Below are positions 45,580-53,770 of a DNA stretch of 64,000 nt, piece by piece (the stretch's first letter is position 1; the number at the start of each line of letters is the position of its first letter). Under the pieces are notes generated by a model, which was not told the DNA's origin, did no database searches, and saw only the letters and a program-made list of their open reading frames with translations. This stretch comes from Nitrosomonadaceae bacterium (GTDB lineage: Bacteria; Pseudomonadota; Gammaproteobacteria; Burkholderiales; Nitrosomonadaceae): contig JAUSLF010000016.1 in the NCBI GenBank assembly GCA_030646695.1, positions 1 to 64,000 of the forward strand. Reading direction: 5' to 3'. A program made the position numbers and the translations under genes.

Positions 45580-45727
45580 CCGCACAAGGGATAAATCATG
45601 ATCAGCCATTGGGAGTTTTGCTGCTTCATGACTGGCTATGACTTAATATGACTTAATCGATATAGTGCCAGGAAGGTGTCAGAGTGCCATTATTTGCCCA
45701 ATCTTTTCCGGCACAAGTGATCAAAAT

Positions 45728-45758
45728 TTGACAGCGTCAACATGTCATCCGGTAGAAT
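45728..45758 (+). promoter_or_regulatory. Putative promoter with palindrome upstream of di-heme copy 2
   Basis: TTGACA (45728-45733) and TAGAAT (45753-45758) are separated by 19 bases, slightly long. The -35 box is part of a palindrome, TTGAC-AGC-GTCAA (45728-45740), that could be an operator. The 340-base gap 45580-45919 otherwise holds no gene. Confidence 0.45.
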
Positions 45759-45919
45759 TTATATCCGTATTGCCAACTTCATATTAATTAAACTTCCGAA
45801 TAATGTTGCTGTTTCATTCGGCTTCGTATAAACATAGATCATCGGCCTAACCGGGTATTTGACCGGAGTTGTCGATAGCATTATTCCAAGGAACTTTATT
45901 TCGCCTTAAGGGAGGCATC

Positions 45920-47974
45920 GTGAAACAATCTTCTGTAACGTCAATAAGACGGCATCCATTGTTTATTCCTGCGTTGCTTCTTATCAGCATGGTGCCTGCC
46001 TGCGCGACGCTCTCGGACGACGACCCTGAGCGCGGTGCAACTACCGTCAAACAGGATATTTTCGGCGACAGTTTCACGACGATAAAATACCTCGATCAAG
46101 GCTGGAGCCCTACCGACAGTTTGTGGTTTTACAACACCACGCAGGGATCAAATATGATGCCGTACGATTTTTTCCTGGAGCTGGAACAAGTCGGCAAGTC
46201 CGAGCCGTTTCGCGCTTACGAGAATATGAATCGCTATCGTTATTTGCCGCAGAAAGCCAGCCCCAATAACCCGGATGCACTACCGGTCGGCTGGGTTAAA
46301 GATGACTATAAGGGGAAAAATTATGTTGGCCTGACATGCGCTGCCTGTCACACCGGGCAGGTAAATTACCGGGGTACGGGCATACGTATTGATGGCGGGC
46401 CGGCGGGCGCGGATATGGAAACCTTGATGACAGATATCGTCCATGCCATGCAAACAACTCTGAACGACGAAGCTGTTCGCAACCGGTTTGTCAAGAATGT
46501 ATTGGCACGCGGTAATTACACTACAGAAACCGAAGTGCTCAATGACCTCAAAAAATATCATCAGCGCCTCGAGACTTACACCATAGTTAATCGCAGCCCA
46601 ACTCATTACGGCTACGCACGGCTGGATGCGTTTGGACGCATCTATAACCGGGTTCTAGAACACATCATAAACGAGAGGGAGTTAAGAGAGTTATTGCGTG
46701 ACCGCAGGATAATGCGCGATGACGGAATGACGGAAGAAGAATTAAATTCAATTCTGCAAGATGTAGATAAAGTCCTCAGCAGCGAGCAGCGTGACCACAT
46801 CGTCGAACGCCTTTCCAAAGTTTTAACTAAATGGCAACTCGGACGGTTGCGAAAAGAGCTGTTTAATCCGCCTAACGCGCCAGTTAGCTACCCTTTCCTG
46901 TGGGACATCCCGCAGCATGATTACGTGCAATGGAACGGAATCGCCGCCAATGCCGGGCTGGGACCGGTCGGACGTAACACAGGGGAAGTGATTGGAGTAT
47001 TCGGCACACTTGACTGGGCAGAAGCGAAAAGATCCACGCTGTCCACACTTATCGGCGGACAGGCCGCTGGAAACACTCGCGTCAGCTTCGATTCCTCCGT
47101 TAATGTGCACAACCTGCGCCGTATCGAATCGCATCTTTTTGGCCTGCGATCTCCGCAGTGGCCGGAAGAGATTCTTGGAGCTATCGATAAGAGCGGTGCT
47201 TTGCGTGGAGAGCGTTTATTCAACCGTTATTGCGAAAGTTGCCATGGAAGAATTGATCGTACTGCTGCTGATCGCCGTGTTGTGGCGCATATGTCGAGGG
47301 TCAGCGATGTCGGCACCGATCCCCAGATGGCTGCTAACAGCTTCAAATATCAGGGTTTGTCCGGTATTCTACGGAATCAGTATGTGGGCGTTGGTGTGGG
47401 CGATATTCTGCTCGATCGGCAGGCCCCAGTCGCAGCGTTGCTGACCAAAGCGACCTTGAACGTGGTTGCCACTCCCGATCCGGACAAATGGTTTCTGCGC
47501 CGTTGGGCCGACTGGATTAGTGATCTGGCATCCGCGTTTTTTCATAATGAGATCAAGTCTTCGATCAAGCATGGAAATTATGATCCAGACACTACGGCCA
47601 ATCCGCTTTCTTCGCTGAATTCCTACAAGGCACGATCATTGAACGGTGTCTGGGCAACTGCCCCTTATCTGCACAACGGCTCCGTGCCAACGCTCTACGA
47701 TTTGCTGCTGCCAAAGAAACGTCCGGGCGATCCGCAAGATGGTGAATACCGTCCAGAAAAATTTGAAGTCGGGTCGCGCGAATTCGACCCAATCAGAGTG
47801 GGCTTAAACAGCAACGGATATGAAGGTTTTACTTTCGATACCAGCTTTCCGGGTAATAGCAATGCCGGGCACGAGTATGCATCCGGACACACTGCGCAGA
47901 CTACTGGCGAAATTCTGCCGGCGCTGACCAAAGAACAACGCCTGGATTTGCTGGAATATTTGAAGACTCTATAA
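45920..47974 (+). CDS. Di-heme c-type cytochrome, RoxA-like, copy 2 (lipoprotein)
   Basis: This 684-residue paralogue of the preceding gene keeps the same blocks: CAACH (140-144), CESCH (438-442), YNTTQGSNMMPYDFFLELEQ and SYPFLWDIPQHDYVQWNG. Its N-terminus differs: LLLISMVPACATLSDDD is a lipoprotein signal with lipid Cys28, so it is probably outer-membrane or periplasm anchored by lipid rather than by a helix. I chose GTG 45920 because GGGAGG stands just before it. The P450 gene follows 50 bases downstream with its own ribosome binding site, so the two likely form an operon. Confidence 0.82.
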   Translation: MKQSSVTSIRRHPLFIPALLLISMVPACATLSDDDPERGATTVKQDIFGDSFTTIKYLDQGWSPTDSLWFYNTTQGSNMMPYDFFLELEQVGKSEPFRAYENMNRYRYLPQKASPNNPDALPVGWVKDDYKGKNYVGLTCAACHTGQVNYRGTGIRIDGGPAGADMETLMTDIVHAMQTTLNDEAVRNRFVKNVLARGNYTTETEVLNDLKKYHQRLETYTIVNRSPTHYGYARLDAFGRIYNRVLEHIINERELRELLRDRRIMRDDGMTEEELNSILQDVDKVLSSEQRDHIVERLSKVLTKWQLGRLRKELFNPPNAPVSYPFLWDIPQHDYVQWNGIAANAGLGPVGRNTGEVIGVFGTLDWAEAKRSTLSTLIGGQAAGNTRVSFDSSVNVHNLRRIESHLFGLRSPQWPEEILGAIDKSGALRGERLFNRYCESCHGRIDRTAADRRVVAHMSRVSDVGTDPQMAANSFKYQGLSGILRNQYVGVGVGDILLDRQAPVAALLTKATLNVVATPDPDKWFLRRWADWISDLASAFFHNEIKSSIKHGNYDPDTTANPLSSLNSYKARSLNGVWATAPYLHNGSVPTLYDLLLPKKRPGDPQDGEYRPEKFEVGSREFDPIRVGLNSNGYEGFTFDTSFPGNSNAGHEYASGHTAQTTGEILPALTKEQRLDLLEYLKTL

Positions 47975-48024
47975 TCCGAATCAATCGCAATTAACGATAC
48001 CTGTCATATACAAGGGAGTTACCA

Positions 48025-49308
48025 ATGAATGCAAGCACAAGCCATTACCTGGAGCAGTATGACGCAGCTGCGGATGTAGACAAATTTCCAATGGTGCGTC
48101 GTTGGATTGACACAGAACCGTTGCCATTGTTCAAGGAATTACGTGAGAAACGGCCCATACTGGTGACCCCGCAATGCACCCTGCTCACCCGTTTCGACGA
48201 TGTCAGGGAAGTGCTGAGCATGCCCAAAGTATTCACGGTTGCCCCTTATGTTCCGAAAATGGGCGATTACATGATGGCGCATGACGATGACGCCCTGCAC
48301 ACCCGCGAGAAATCGCTGATGCAATGCATGTTGAATCGTGATGATCTTCCCGAGGTGCGCGCCATGGTGGCGAATATTGCCAAGGAGATACTCGATGCCG
48401 CCAATGGCCACATTGATGTGGTCAATGAATACTGCCGCATGGTGCCGGCGACACTGGTGCGAAAATACTTCGGGCTTACCGGCGCGAAACGACGTGACTT
48501 GATCGAGTGGTCTTACTGGAACCAGTACGATACCTTTCACAACCAGCCCTTCGATTTATTGCCGCCAGAAAAATCCAAATACGTGATTGATCGCCATAAC
48601 GAAACTTCCAAACAGCTCGGAAAATTTATACTCGAACTCATTGCCCGCCGTTTTCTGGAAGTGAAAGCAGAAGAAATAACGCTATCGACCCTGGTGCGGT
48701 TGGACGACGATATCGTCACGAGAATGTTGCGCACAGATTACCCGAAACAGCTGGATTTCGACATCAAACGCTTGGGAATTAATGCAGGCGGTCTGCTGAT
48801 TGGTGCAATTGAAACTACTTCACAGGCGGTTGCGCAGGTGCTCCAGTATCTGCTTGAACGTCCGGAATGGCTTGCCAAGGCAAAAACTGCTGCACAGCAG
48901 GATACACCCGCTGAATTCGATGGCATCGTGTGGGAGGCCTTGCGCTTTGTGCCGATTACTCCTTATCTGTTTCGTACAACTGCCAGTGATTACACTGCTG
49001 CCAAGGGTACAGATCATGAAACTGTCCTCCGTGCAGGTACCTATGTCTTGCCAGTGACCTTGTCAGCGACGTTCGATGAACGGGCATTTGAATCTCCGGA
49101 TGAATTTATTCCACAACGCAACTGGTACAACTATTTCCATTTTGGTTTCGGCAGTCATGAATGCCTGGGACGCTACGTGGGCATGGTGATGATTCCGGAG
49201 ATGGTGCGCCAAGTATTGATCCGGACGGAGATACAGGCCAGAAGTAGCATTGACTACAAAGCGGGACCTTTCCCGGAACAATACGACCTATTCTGGAGCA
49301 CGCTGTAG
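48025..49308 (+). CDS. Cytochrome P450
   Basis: This 427-residue soluble P450 has the heme-binding signature FGFGSHECLG (Cys380), the K-helix EALR (304-307) and an I-helix with GAIETTS (260-266), which keeps the acid-alcohol pair for oxygen activation. No membrane anchor, signal peptide or fused reductase is present, and no ferredoxin or reductase gene lies nearby. It should act in the cytosol, whereas the di-heme neighbours are periplasmic. The pathway, if shared, would therefore pass a substrate or product through the membrane. AAGGGAG precedes the ATG. Subfamily and substrate are not recognisable. Confidence 0.93.
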   Translation: MNASTSHYLEQYDAAADVDKFPMVRRWIDTEPLPLFKELREKRPILVTPQCTLLTRFDDVREVLSMPKVFTVAPYVPKMGDYMMAHDDDALHTREKSLMQCMLNRDDLPEVRAMVANIAKEILDAANGHIDVVNEYCRMVPATLVRKYFGLTGAKRRDLIEWSYWNQYDTFHNQPFDLLPPEKSKYVIDRHNETSKQLGKFILELIARRFLEVKAEEITLSTLVRLDDDIVTRMLRTDYPKQLDFDIKRLGINAGGLLIGAIETTSQAVAQVLQYLLERPEWLAKAKTAAQQDTPAEFDGIVWEALRFVPITPYLFRTTASDYTAAKGTDHETVLRAGTYVLPVTLSATFDERAFESPDEFIPQRNWYNYFHFGFGSHECLGRYVGMVMIPEMVRQVLIRTEIQARSSIDYKAGPFPEQYDLFWSTL

Positions 49309-49406
49309 GGTATGAAGTTGCAATAAATCAACTCATAAACATATCGAAAAATTTCTGGCCGTAGTGCAAAAGGACGAGTACGGATGTTTCTTCGGCTAGG
49401 CTTGCC

Positions 49407-49455
49407 ACATAACCTGGCGCCCCGCTGGGACGCGCCGGTGGGCTCCACGTTAGAC
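49407..49455 (+). repeat. attC-like recombination site 4
   Basis: The site runs from ACATAAC to a perfect GTTAGAC. The arms AACCTGGCGCCCCGCTGG and CCGGTGGGCTCCACGTT pair along most of their length with a few unpaired bases. It looks like the short, strongly folded attC sites of environmental cassettes. Confidence 0.65.
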
Positions 49456-49466
49456 CCACCTTGAAA

Positions 49467-50063
49467 ATGTATGATCACTTCGAGACATTTGGAGACATGA
49501 TGAAAAAGCCTGATGACGTTGCAGAGAAACTTCTTGGTGTGCCCTATGAATCATTGGATGAGCGCACCAAGAAGGTTGCACGTCATATTGCTGGACGAAA
49601 GCACATCGCAAGAAACACTGCAAAGGAATTTGATGCAAAGACAACTCCGGGTCAGCGAGCAGCAGATGCGGTTGCGACTTTCGGGGGTTCCTGGGCATTC
49701 ATAATTATCTTTGCTGTCATCTTGGTCATCTGGGTTGGCTTGAATTCGTTCATCCTTATGCAGTACGAGAGCGACAAGATTTTTGATCCCTACCCTTATA
49801 TTCTACTCAACCTGTTTCTCTCAATGCTGGCCGCCATTCAGGCGCCCATAATCTTGATGTCGCAGAACCGGCAGGCAGAAAAAGACCGGTTCAATGCGGA
49901 ACATGATTATGAAGTCAATCTGAAGGCTGAACTCGAAATCAAGTTGCTACACGAAAAAGTGGACTTGTTGAGAGAAGGCCAGTGGGGCGAACTATTGGCA
50001 ATCCAGAAGGAACAGCTAAGGTTGCTGGGAGATTTGATAGAGAGGAAGACCGTGGCTGAATGA
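49467..50063 (+). CDS. DUF1003 family membrane protein (cassette gene)
   Basis: This protein of about 198 residues has a soluble N-terminus and two hydrophobic helices separated by a short loop (about residues 73-95, FIIIFAVILVIWVGLNSFIL, and 107-130, LLNLFLSMLAAIQAPIILMS). A long charged C-terminal helix (ELEIKLLHEKVDLLREGQW) follows. This is the DUF1003 layout; function is unknown. It begins 12 bases after attC-like site 4 and ends 8 bases before site 5, so it occupies one cassette. TTG 49461 or ATG 49498, which has GGAG before it, are alternative starts. Confidence 0.82.
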   Translation: MYDHFETFGDMMKKPDDVAEKLLGVPYESLDERTKKVARHIAGRKHIARNTAKEFDAKTTPGQRAADAVATFGGSWAFIIIFAVILVIWVGLNSFILMQYESDKIFDPYPYILLNLFLSMLAAIQAPIILMSQNRQAEKDRFNAEHDYEVNLKAELEIKLLHEKVDLLREGQWGELLAIQKEQLRLLGDLIERKTVAE

Positions 50064-50070
50064 GGTCCGG

Positions 50071-50171
50071 GTCTAATCGCGCGTTTCGCGGCCGAGTCCC
50101 CTCAATAATTCCGCTACACTGCCTGTTTCTCTATTTGCTCGGGGTGCCGCTCAATTCGCGACCCGTTAGAT
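50071..50171 (+). repeat. attC-like recombination site 5
   Basis: The site runs from GTCTAAT to a perfect GTTAGAT. Complementary blocks include TCTAAT/GTTAGA, GCGGC/GCCGC and CCCC/GGGG. A long central loop of about 38 bases gives a 101-bp site in the size range of longer attC elements. Confidence 0.55.
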
Positions 50172-50226
50172 ATCTTTGGCTCGCGAGCGTAAAATGAATA
50201 GCAAGCTCGTTACTGTAGGCGTCATG

Positions 50227-50431
50227 AATTTCACATTGAGTGTGAGCGCGAGGCTGATGGACGCTGGTTGGCGGAAGTCCCCGAGATTCCGGATGTGCTT
50301 ACTTACACGGCGCCACTGCCGACGAAGCAATGGCTAAAGTTGAAACGCTGGCGCTTCGCGTACTTGCCGAGCGTATCGAAGTTGGTGAAAGCCGCCCTAT
50401 GCCAATCACCATTGAACTTGTTGCGACATGA
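50227..50431 (+). pseudogene. hicB: Decayed HicB-family antitoxin
   Basis: Two frames together spell a HicB antitoxin. HIECEREADGRWLAEVPEIP-DVLTY is in one frame, and GATADEAMAKVETLALRVLA to MPITIELVAT is in the next. The break near 50298 fits duplication of a dinucleotide (TTACAC). The first frame also lacks a usable start codon: a base seems missing after ATGAA at 50224. The stop overlaps the hicA ATG (ATGA), as in intact hicB-hicA pairs. Confidence 0.7.
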
Positions 50432-50550
50432 GTCAGCGACCTTCGACAAAGGCCAAGCGCGTACTGGCAGCACTCTTTGGTATTGGCTTGAAAATCAAGC
50501 GTCAATCGGGAGCAGACTATTATGACGCGTCCGTTTCAAGTTTACCTTGA
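50428..50550 (+). pseudogene. hicA: Truncated HicA-family toxin
   Basis: The first 28 residues (MSQRPSTKAKRVLAALFGIG, then LKIKRQSG) match the HicA N-terminus. The chain then departs (ADYYDASVSSLP) and stops, before the conserved SHRTL segment with the catalytic histidine. The sequence switches at about 50512 into the start of the PIN-like gene, so the toxin was cut off by recombination. Confidence 0.7.
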
Positions 50551-51744
50551 TAGCAGCGATTTTTCTGTATTATCAGACCCATCCAGACGAACTCAAGAAA
50601 TCATCACACTGGAAAGCCAGCTCATAAGCTGGCGAGATGCCGGTCTCATTGAAATGAGATTTGCATATTCGCATTTGATCGAGGCGGCTCCGATGAAACC
50701 GCAATATACAGAAGCATTCAGATGCCGAGCGCAAAAGATCGCTGAACTCTGCCAAGGGAAGGCACTGGCAGCACAAAACAAGATTTATATGGCGGAAATC
50801 AGAGCCTTGAGTGGTGAGCCAGTAAAGAACGGTTATATTTTATGGATGACGGCGATTGGCTACCTGAGCGCTCTGACGATCTCACCGACCTTACTGAATT
50901 ATTGGATCCCGCACAACTTAAAAGAGATGTCGAAGCGAAAGATCTAGGAAGAGCAGAAACCAGAAAGCGGCTCAATCAACTCTTTACGAAAAATGGAGAA
51001 TTGCGACCCGCCGCGAAAGAACGCCTCAAGCAAAGGTTTCCCCAAATGGTTGCGGCTCTATGTCAGCAATATCCAGTAAATAAGGAAGAAGTTGTCAAGC
51101 TTTGCAACTCTATTTTAAATGGGGCTTCTACAGAAAGCGCCCGTGGTGTTCTGTATAACTCTTTCATAAATTTGCCGAACTTTGCAGAATGGTTTGTGCG
51201 TCAGTTCGATCAGGTAAATCCAACAGTCGCTTGGCTCCGGAAAACTGGAGACTCAACAAGGAATGCCATATTGGAGTCCCGGAAGACATTAGATAACCTA
51301 CTTGTTTCCCAAGCGAAGTCGGGGGCTAGCAATGACGCGATATTGACAATGGCCCAGGAAGCAGTTGAGTCAATGATTGAGCGCTTACCCGAAACAATTC
51401 TGACAGCATTGGCGGAACAGTGTGGTTACCCAGTACCTCCAACGATGGCACTTCGTGAGCTGCCGGGAAAAGCTCCAAGCCTATTCACCTCAATTAGTGT
51501 CTGGGGCGGTATCATGAGAAAAACATTTAAGCCGCTCGAAAACGAGCGCAATCCAAGGATTAGCGATATGGGCGATGTTCTTCATAGTCATTATCTGCCA
51601 CATGTGGATTTTTTTAGAACAGACGGATTTGCTGCCAGTGTGATACAAGAAATAAAATTGCCATTCAACACAACAATCGTAGGAAATCTGCTGCAACTAC
51701 CTGATGCTATAACTAGGCGTTTGGCTGAAAAGGGCGCCTTCTGA
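50522..51744 (+). pseudogene. PIN-like nuclease gene split by a frameshift
   Basis: Two overlapping frames look like one gene of about 405 codons. Frame A (50522-about 50835) begins MTRPFQVYLDSSDFSVLSDP with an acidic PIN-type first strand. Frame B (about 50836-51744) continues FMDDGDWLPERSDDLTDLTE and ends with DMGDVLHSHYLPHVDFFRTD. That last stretch is the second acidic cluster found in PIN-like domains, where a short-lived nuclease would bind metal. A one-base change between 50826 and 50840 would rejoin them. Such long PIN-like proteins are often uncharacterised toxins or defence nucleases. If the frameshift is real, frame B could still be translated from ATG 50842. Confidence 0.55.
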
Positions 51745-51991
51745 GAGGAGAGTCGTGTAAATACACTTTAATCTACGCTACGCTAATCCACCATACAAAA
51801 CTATAGCCGCAAGTATGAGAATCCGGGCACGCGCGCGATCTCTCGGGACCCTATCTACTGTTTGCTCATCCTCTCATTTGAACGGACACTGTTTCATGGC
51901 TGCATTCACGTGAAAATTTCGCTACACTGCATGATTTCAACTTGCCCTGTCAGCCACCCTTAATGCGGTTATCACACTACGGAAATATCTA
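51745..51991. other. Gap between the PIN-like gene and sdaA
   Basis: About 250 bases without a gene. It contains TTTCGCTACACTGCATG at 51918-51934, similar to sequences at 40265 and 50110, which may hold the -10 box (TACACT) of the sdaA promoter. No clear -35 box was found. Confidence 0.35.
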
Positions 51992-53371
51992 ATGTTCATC
52001 AGTGTTCTTGAGCTTTTCAAAATTGGCATAGGTCCTTCGAGTTCTCATACCATGGGGCCGATGGTGGCGGCCAGTGATTTTCGCAACCGCATCCAGGCGT
52101 TTGTGGCAACGCATGCAGTTGAGCCGGATCTTCATATTCGCTGCACCCTGAAAGGTTCCCTGGCTTTTACCGGCAAAGGTCACGCGGCGGATCGTGCCGT
52201 GGCATTGGGGCTGCATGGCTATTCACCTGAAGTTCTGGCTGACCAGCCGGTGAACGAGCTGACGGAACGCCTGTGGCACAGCCGCTCCATCGCGCTGAAT
52301 GAAACGCTAGCGGCCAGGTTTTGTGCGGCTGAGGATGTGGTGTTTGATCGCGGCAAACCATTGCCGCAACATCCGAATGGCATGATTTTTGAACTGCTCG
52401 ATTGCAGTGGAAAAGCAATCTTGGCAGAAACTTATTTTTCGATTGGCGGTGGTTTCGTCAATACGCTTGCCGAAATCAGCACGCTGAATGCGCCGCTTAA
52501 AATGGAGTCCGCCATTGCTTGCCCTTATCCGTTCGATTCGGCGGATTCCATGGTGCAAATGGCGGCTGACAGCGGTTTATCAATCGCGGCGATAAAGCGC
52601 TTGAATGAACACACCAAGATAACTGATGCCGCACTCGACAAGGGGCTGGATGCCATCTGGCGGGCAATGCAGGTTTGTCTCGAGAAGGGATTGGCGGTCG
52701 AAGGCATTCTGCCCGGAAGCCTTAACCTGCCGCGGCGCGCGAAGGCTTTGTTCAAACAGTTGCAGGATGCCCCTGCAGAAGCCAACCTGAATGACTGGCT
52801 GTGCGCCTATGCGATGGCGGTGAATGAGGAGAATGCCGCCGGTCATATGGTGGTGACCGCGCCCACTAATGGTGCGGCGGGGGTGATACCTGCGGTTCTG
52901 TATTACCTCGTGCACCATGAAGGCGGCACTCTGGAACAAGTGCGGGAATTTCTGCTCACGGCCGCTGCGGTCGGCGGCATCATCAAACATAGAAGTTCGA
53001 TTTCCGGTGCGGAGGTGGGATGTCAGGGTGAAGTCGGTTCTGCCGCTGCCATGGCGGCAGCCGGTTTATGCGCGGTGCGCGGCGGCAGCCCGCAACAAAT
53101 CGAGAATGCCGCGGAAATCGCACTAGAGCATCACCTCGGCATGACTTGTGATCCAGTCGGTGGCCTGGTGCAGGTTCCATGTATTGAGCGTAACGGCTTT
53201 GGCGCCATCAAGGCATTCACCGCTGCTTCGCTCGCGAAACGCGGGAGCGGGATACATTTCATGCCGCTCGACGGGTGCATTGCCGCAATGAAGCAGACCG
53301 GCCTGGAGATGTCGGTAAAGTACAAAGAGACCTCTCTGGGCGGGTTGGCGGTAAGCATTACCGAATGCTGA
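51992..53371 (+). CDS. sdaA: L-serine ammonia-lyase (single-chain, iron-sulfur)
   Basis: This enzyme deaminates L-serine to pyruvate with an oxygen-sensitive [4Fe-4S] cluster. The 459-residue single chain contains the beta domain start FKIGIGPSSSHTMGPM, the alpha domain signatures NGAAGVIPAVLYYLVHH and SISGAEVGCQGEVGSAAAMA, and the late cysteines in HLGMTCDPVGG and VQVPCIERNG that ligate the cluster. The length equals typical SdaA/SdaB. It is the first core gene after the second cassette region. Confidence 0.95.
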   Translation: MFISVLELFKIGIGPSSSHTMGPMVAASDFRNRIQAFVATHAVEPDLHIRCTLKGSLAFTGKGHAADRAVALGLHGYSPEVLADQPVNELTERLWHSRSIALNETLAARFCAAEDVVFDRGKPLPQHPNGMIFELLDCSGKAILAETYFSIGGGFVNTLAEISTLNAPLKMESAIACPYPFDSADSMVQMAADSGLSIAAIKRLNEHTKITDAALDKGLDAIWRAMQVCLEKGLAVEGILPGSLNLPRRAKALFKQLQDAPAEANLNDWLCAYAMAVNEENAAGHMVVTAPTNGAAGVIPAVLYYLVHHEGGTLEQVREFLLTAAAVGGIIKHRSSISGAEVGCQGEVGSAAAMAAAGLCAVRGGSPQQIENAAEIALEHHLGMTCDPVGGLVQVPCIERNGFGAIKAFTAASLAKRGSGIHFMPLDGCIAAMKQTGLEMSVKYKETSLGGLAVSITEC

Positions 53372-53398
53372 TAAATCCCTGAATAAGGACGCCGCCGG

Positions 53399-53770
53399 AT
53401 GACCTTGCCACTCGCCGATGTCATCCTGGCGGTTCATTTTCTGTTCGTGCTGTTCGTGGTCGGCAGTCTGCCGGTGATCTGGGCCGGCGCATGGCGCGGA
53501 TGGGATTTTGTGCGTAGCCATCGCTTCCGGTTTGCACATCTTGGCGCCATCCTGTTTGTCGTCGGCGAATCACTGCTGGGCATGGTCTGTCCGCTGACTG
53601 CGTGGGAAGACGAGTTGCGTCAGACTGAGGGCGGCGGCAGCTTCATTCAGCGCTGGCTGCATCACATCCTGTTCTACGATTTTCCGGAAGGGGTGCTGAC
53701 CACGGTTTATGTGTTGTTTGCGCTGCTGGTTGCTGCCACTTTCAAACTGGTGCCGCCGCGCCGTCGATAG
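53399..53770 (+). CDS. DUF2784 membrane protein
   Basis: This 123-residue protein has three to four hydrophobic helices: DVILAVHFLFVLFVVGSLPV, FAHLGAILFVVGESLLGMVC and GVLTTVYVLFALLVAATFKL. The conserved CPLTAWEDELR motif follows the second helix. The family is widespread and has no known function. Its last 29 bases overlap the end of the convergent mnmH gene. Confidence 0.85.
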   Translation: MTLPLADVILAVHFLFVLFVVGSLPVIWAGAWRGWDFVRSHRFRFAHLGAILFVVGESLLGMVCPLTAWEDELRQTEGGGSFIQRWLHHILFYDFPEGVLTTVYVLFALLVAATFKLVPPRRR

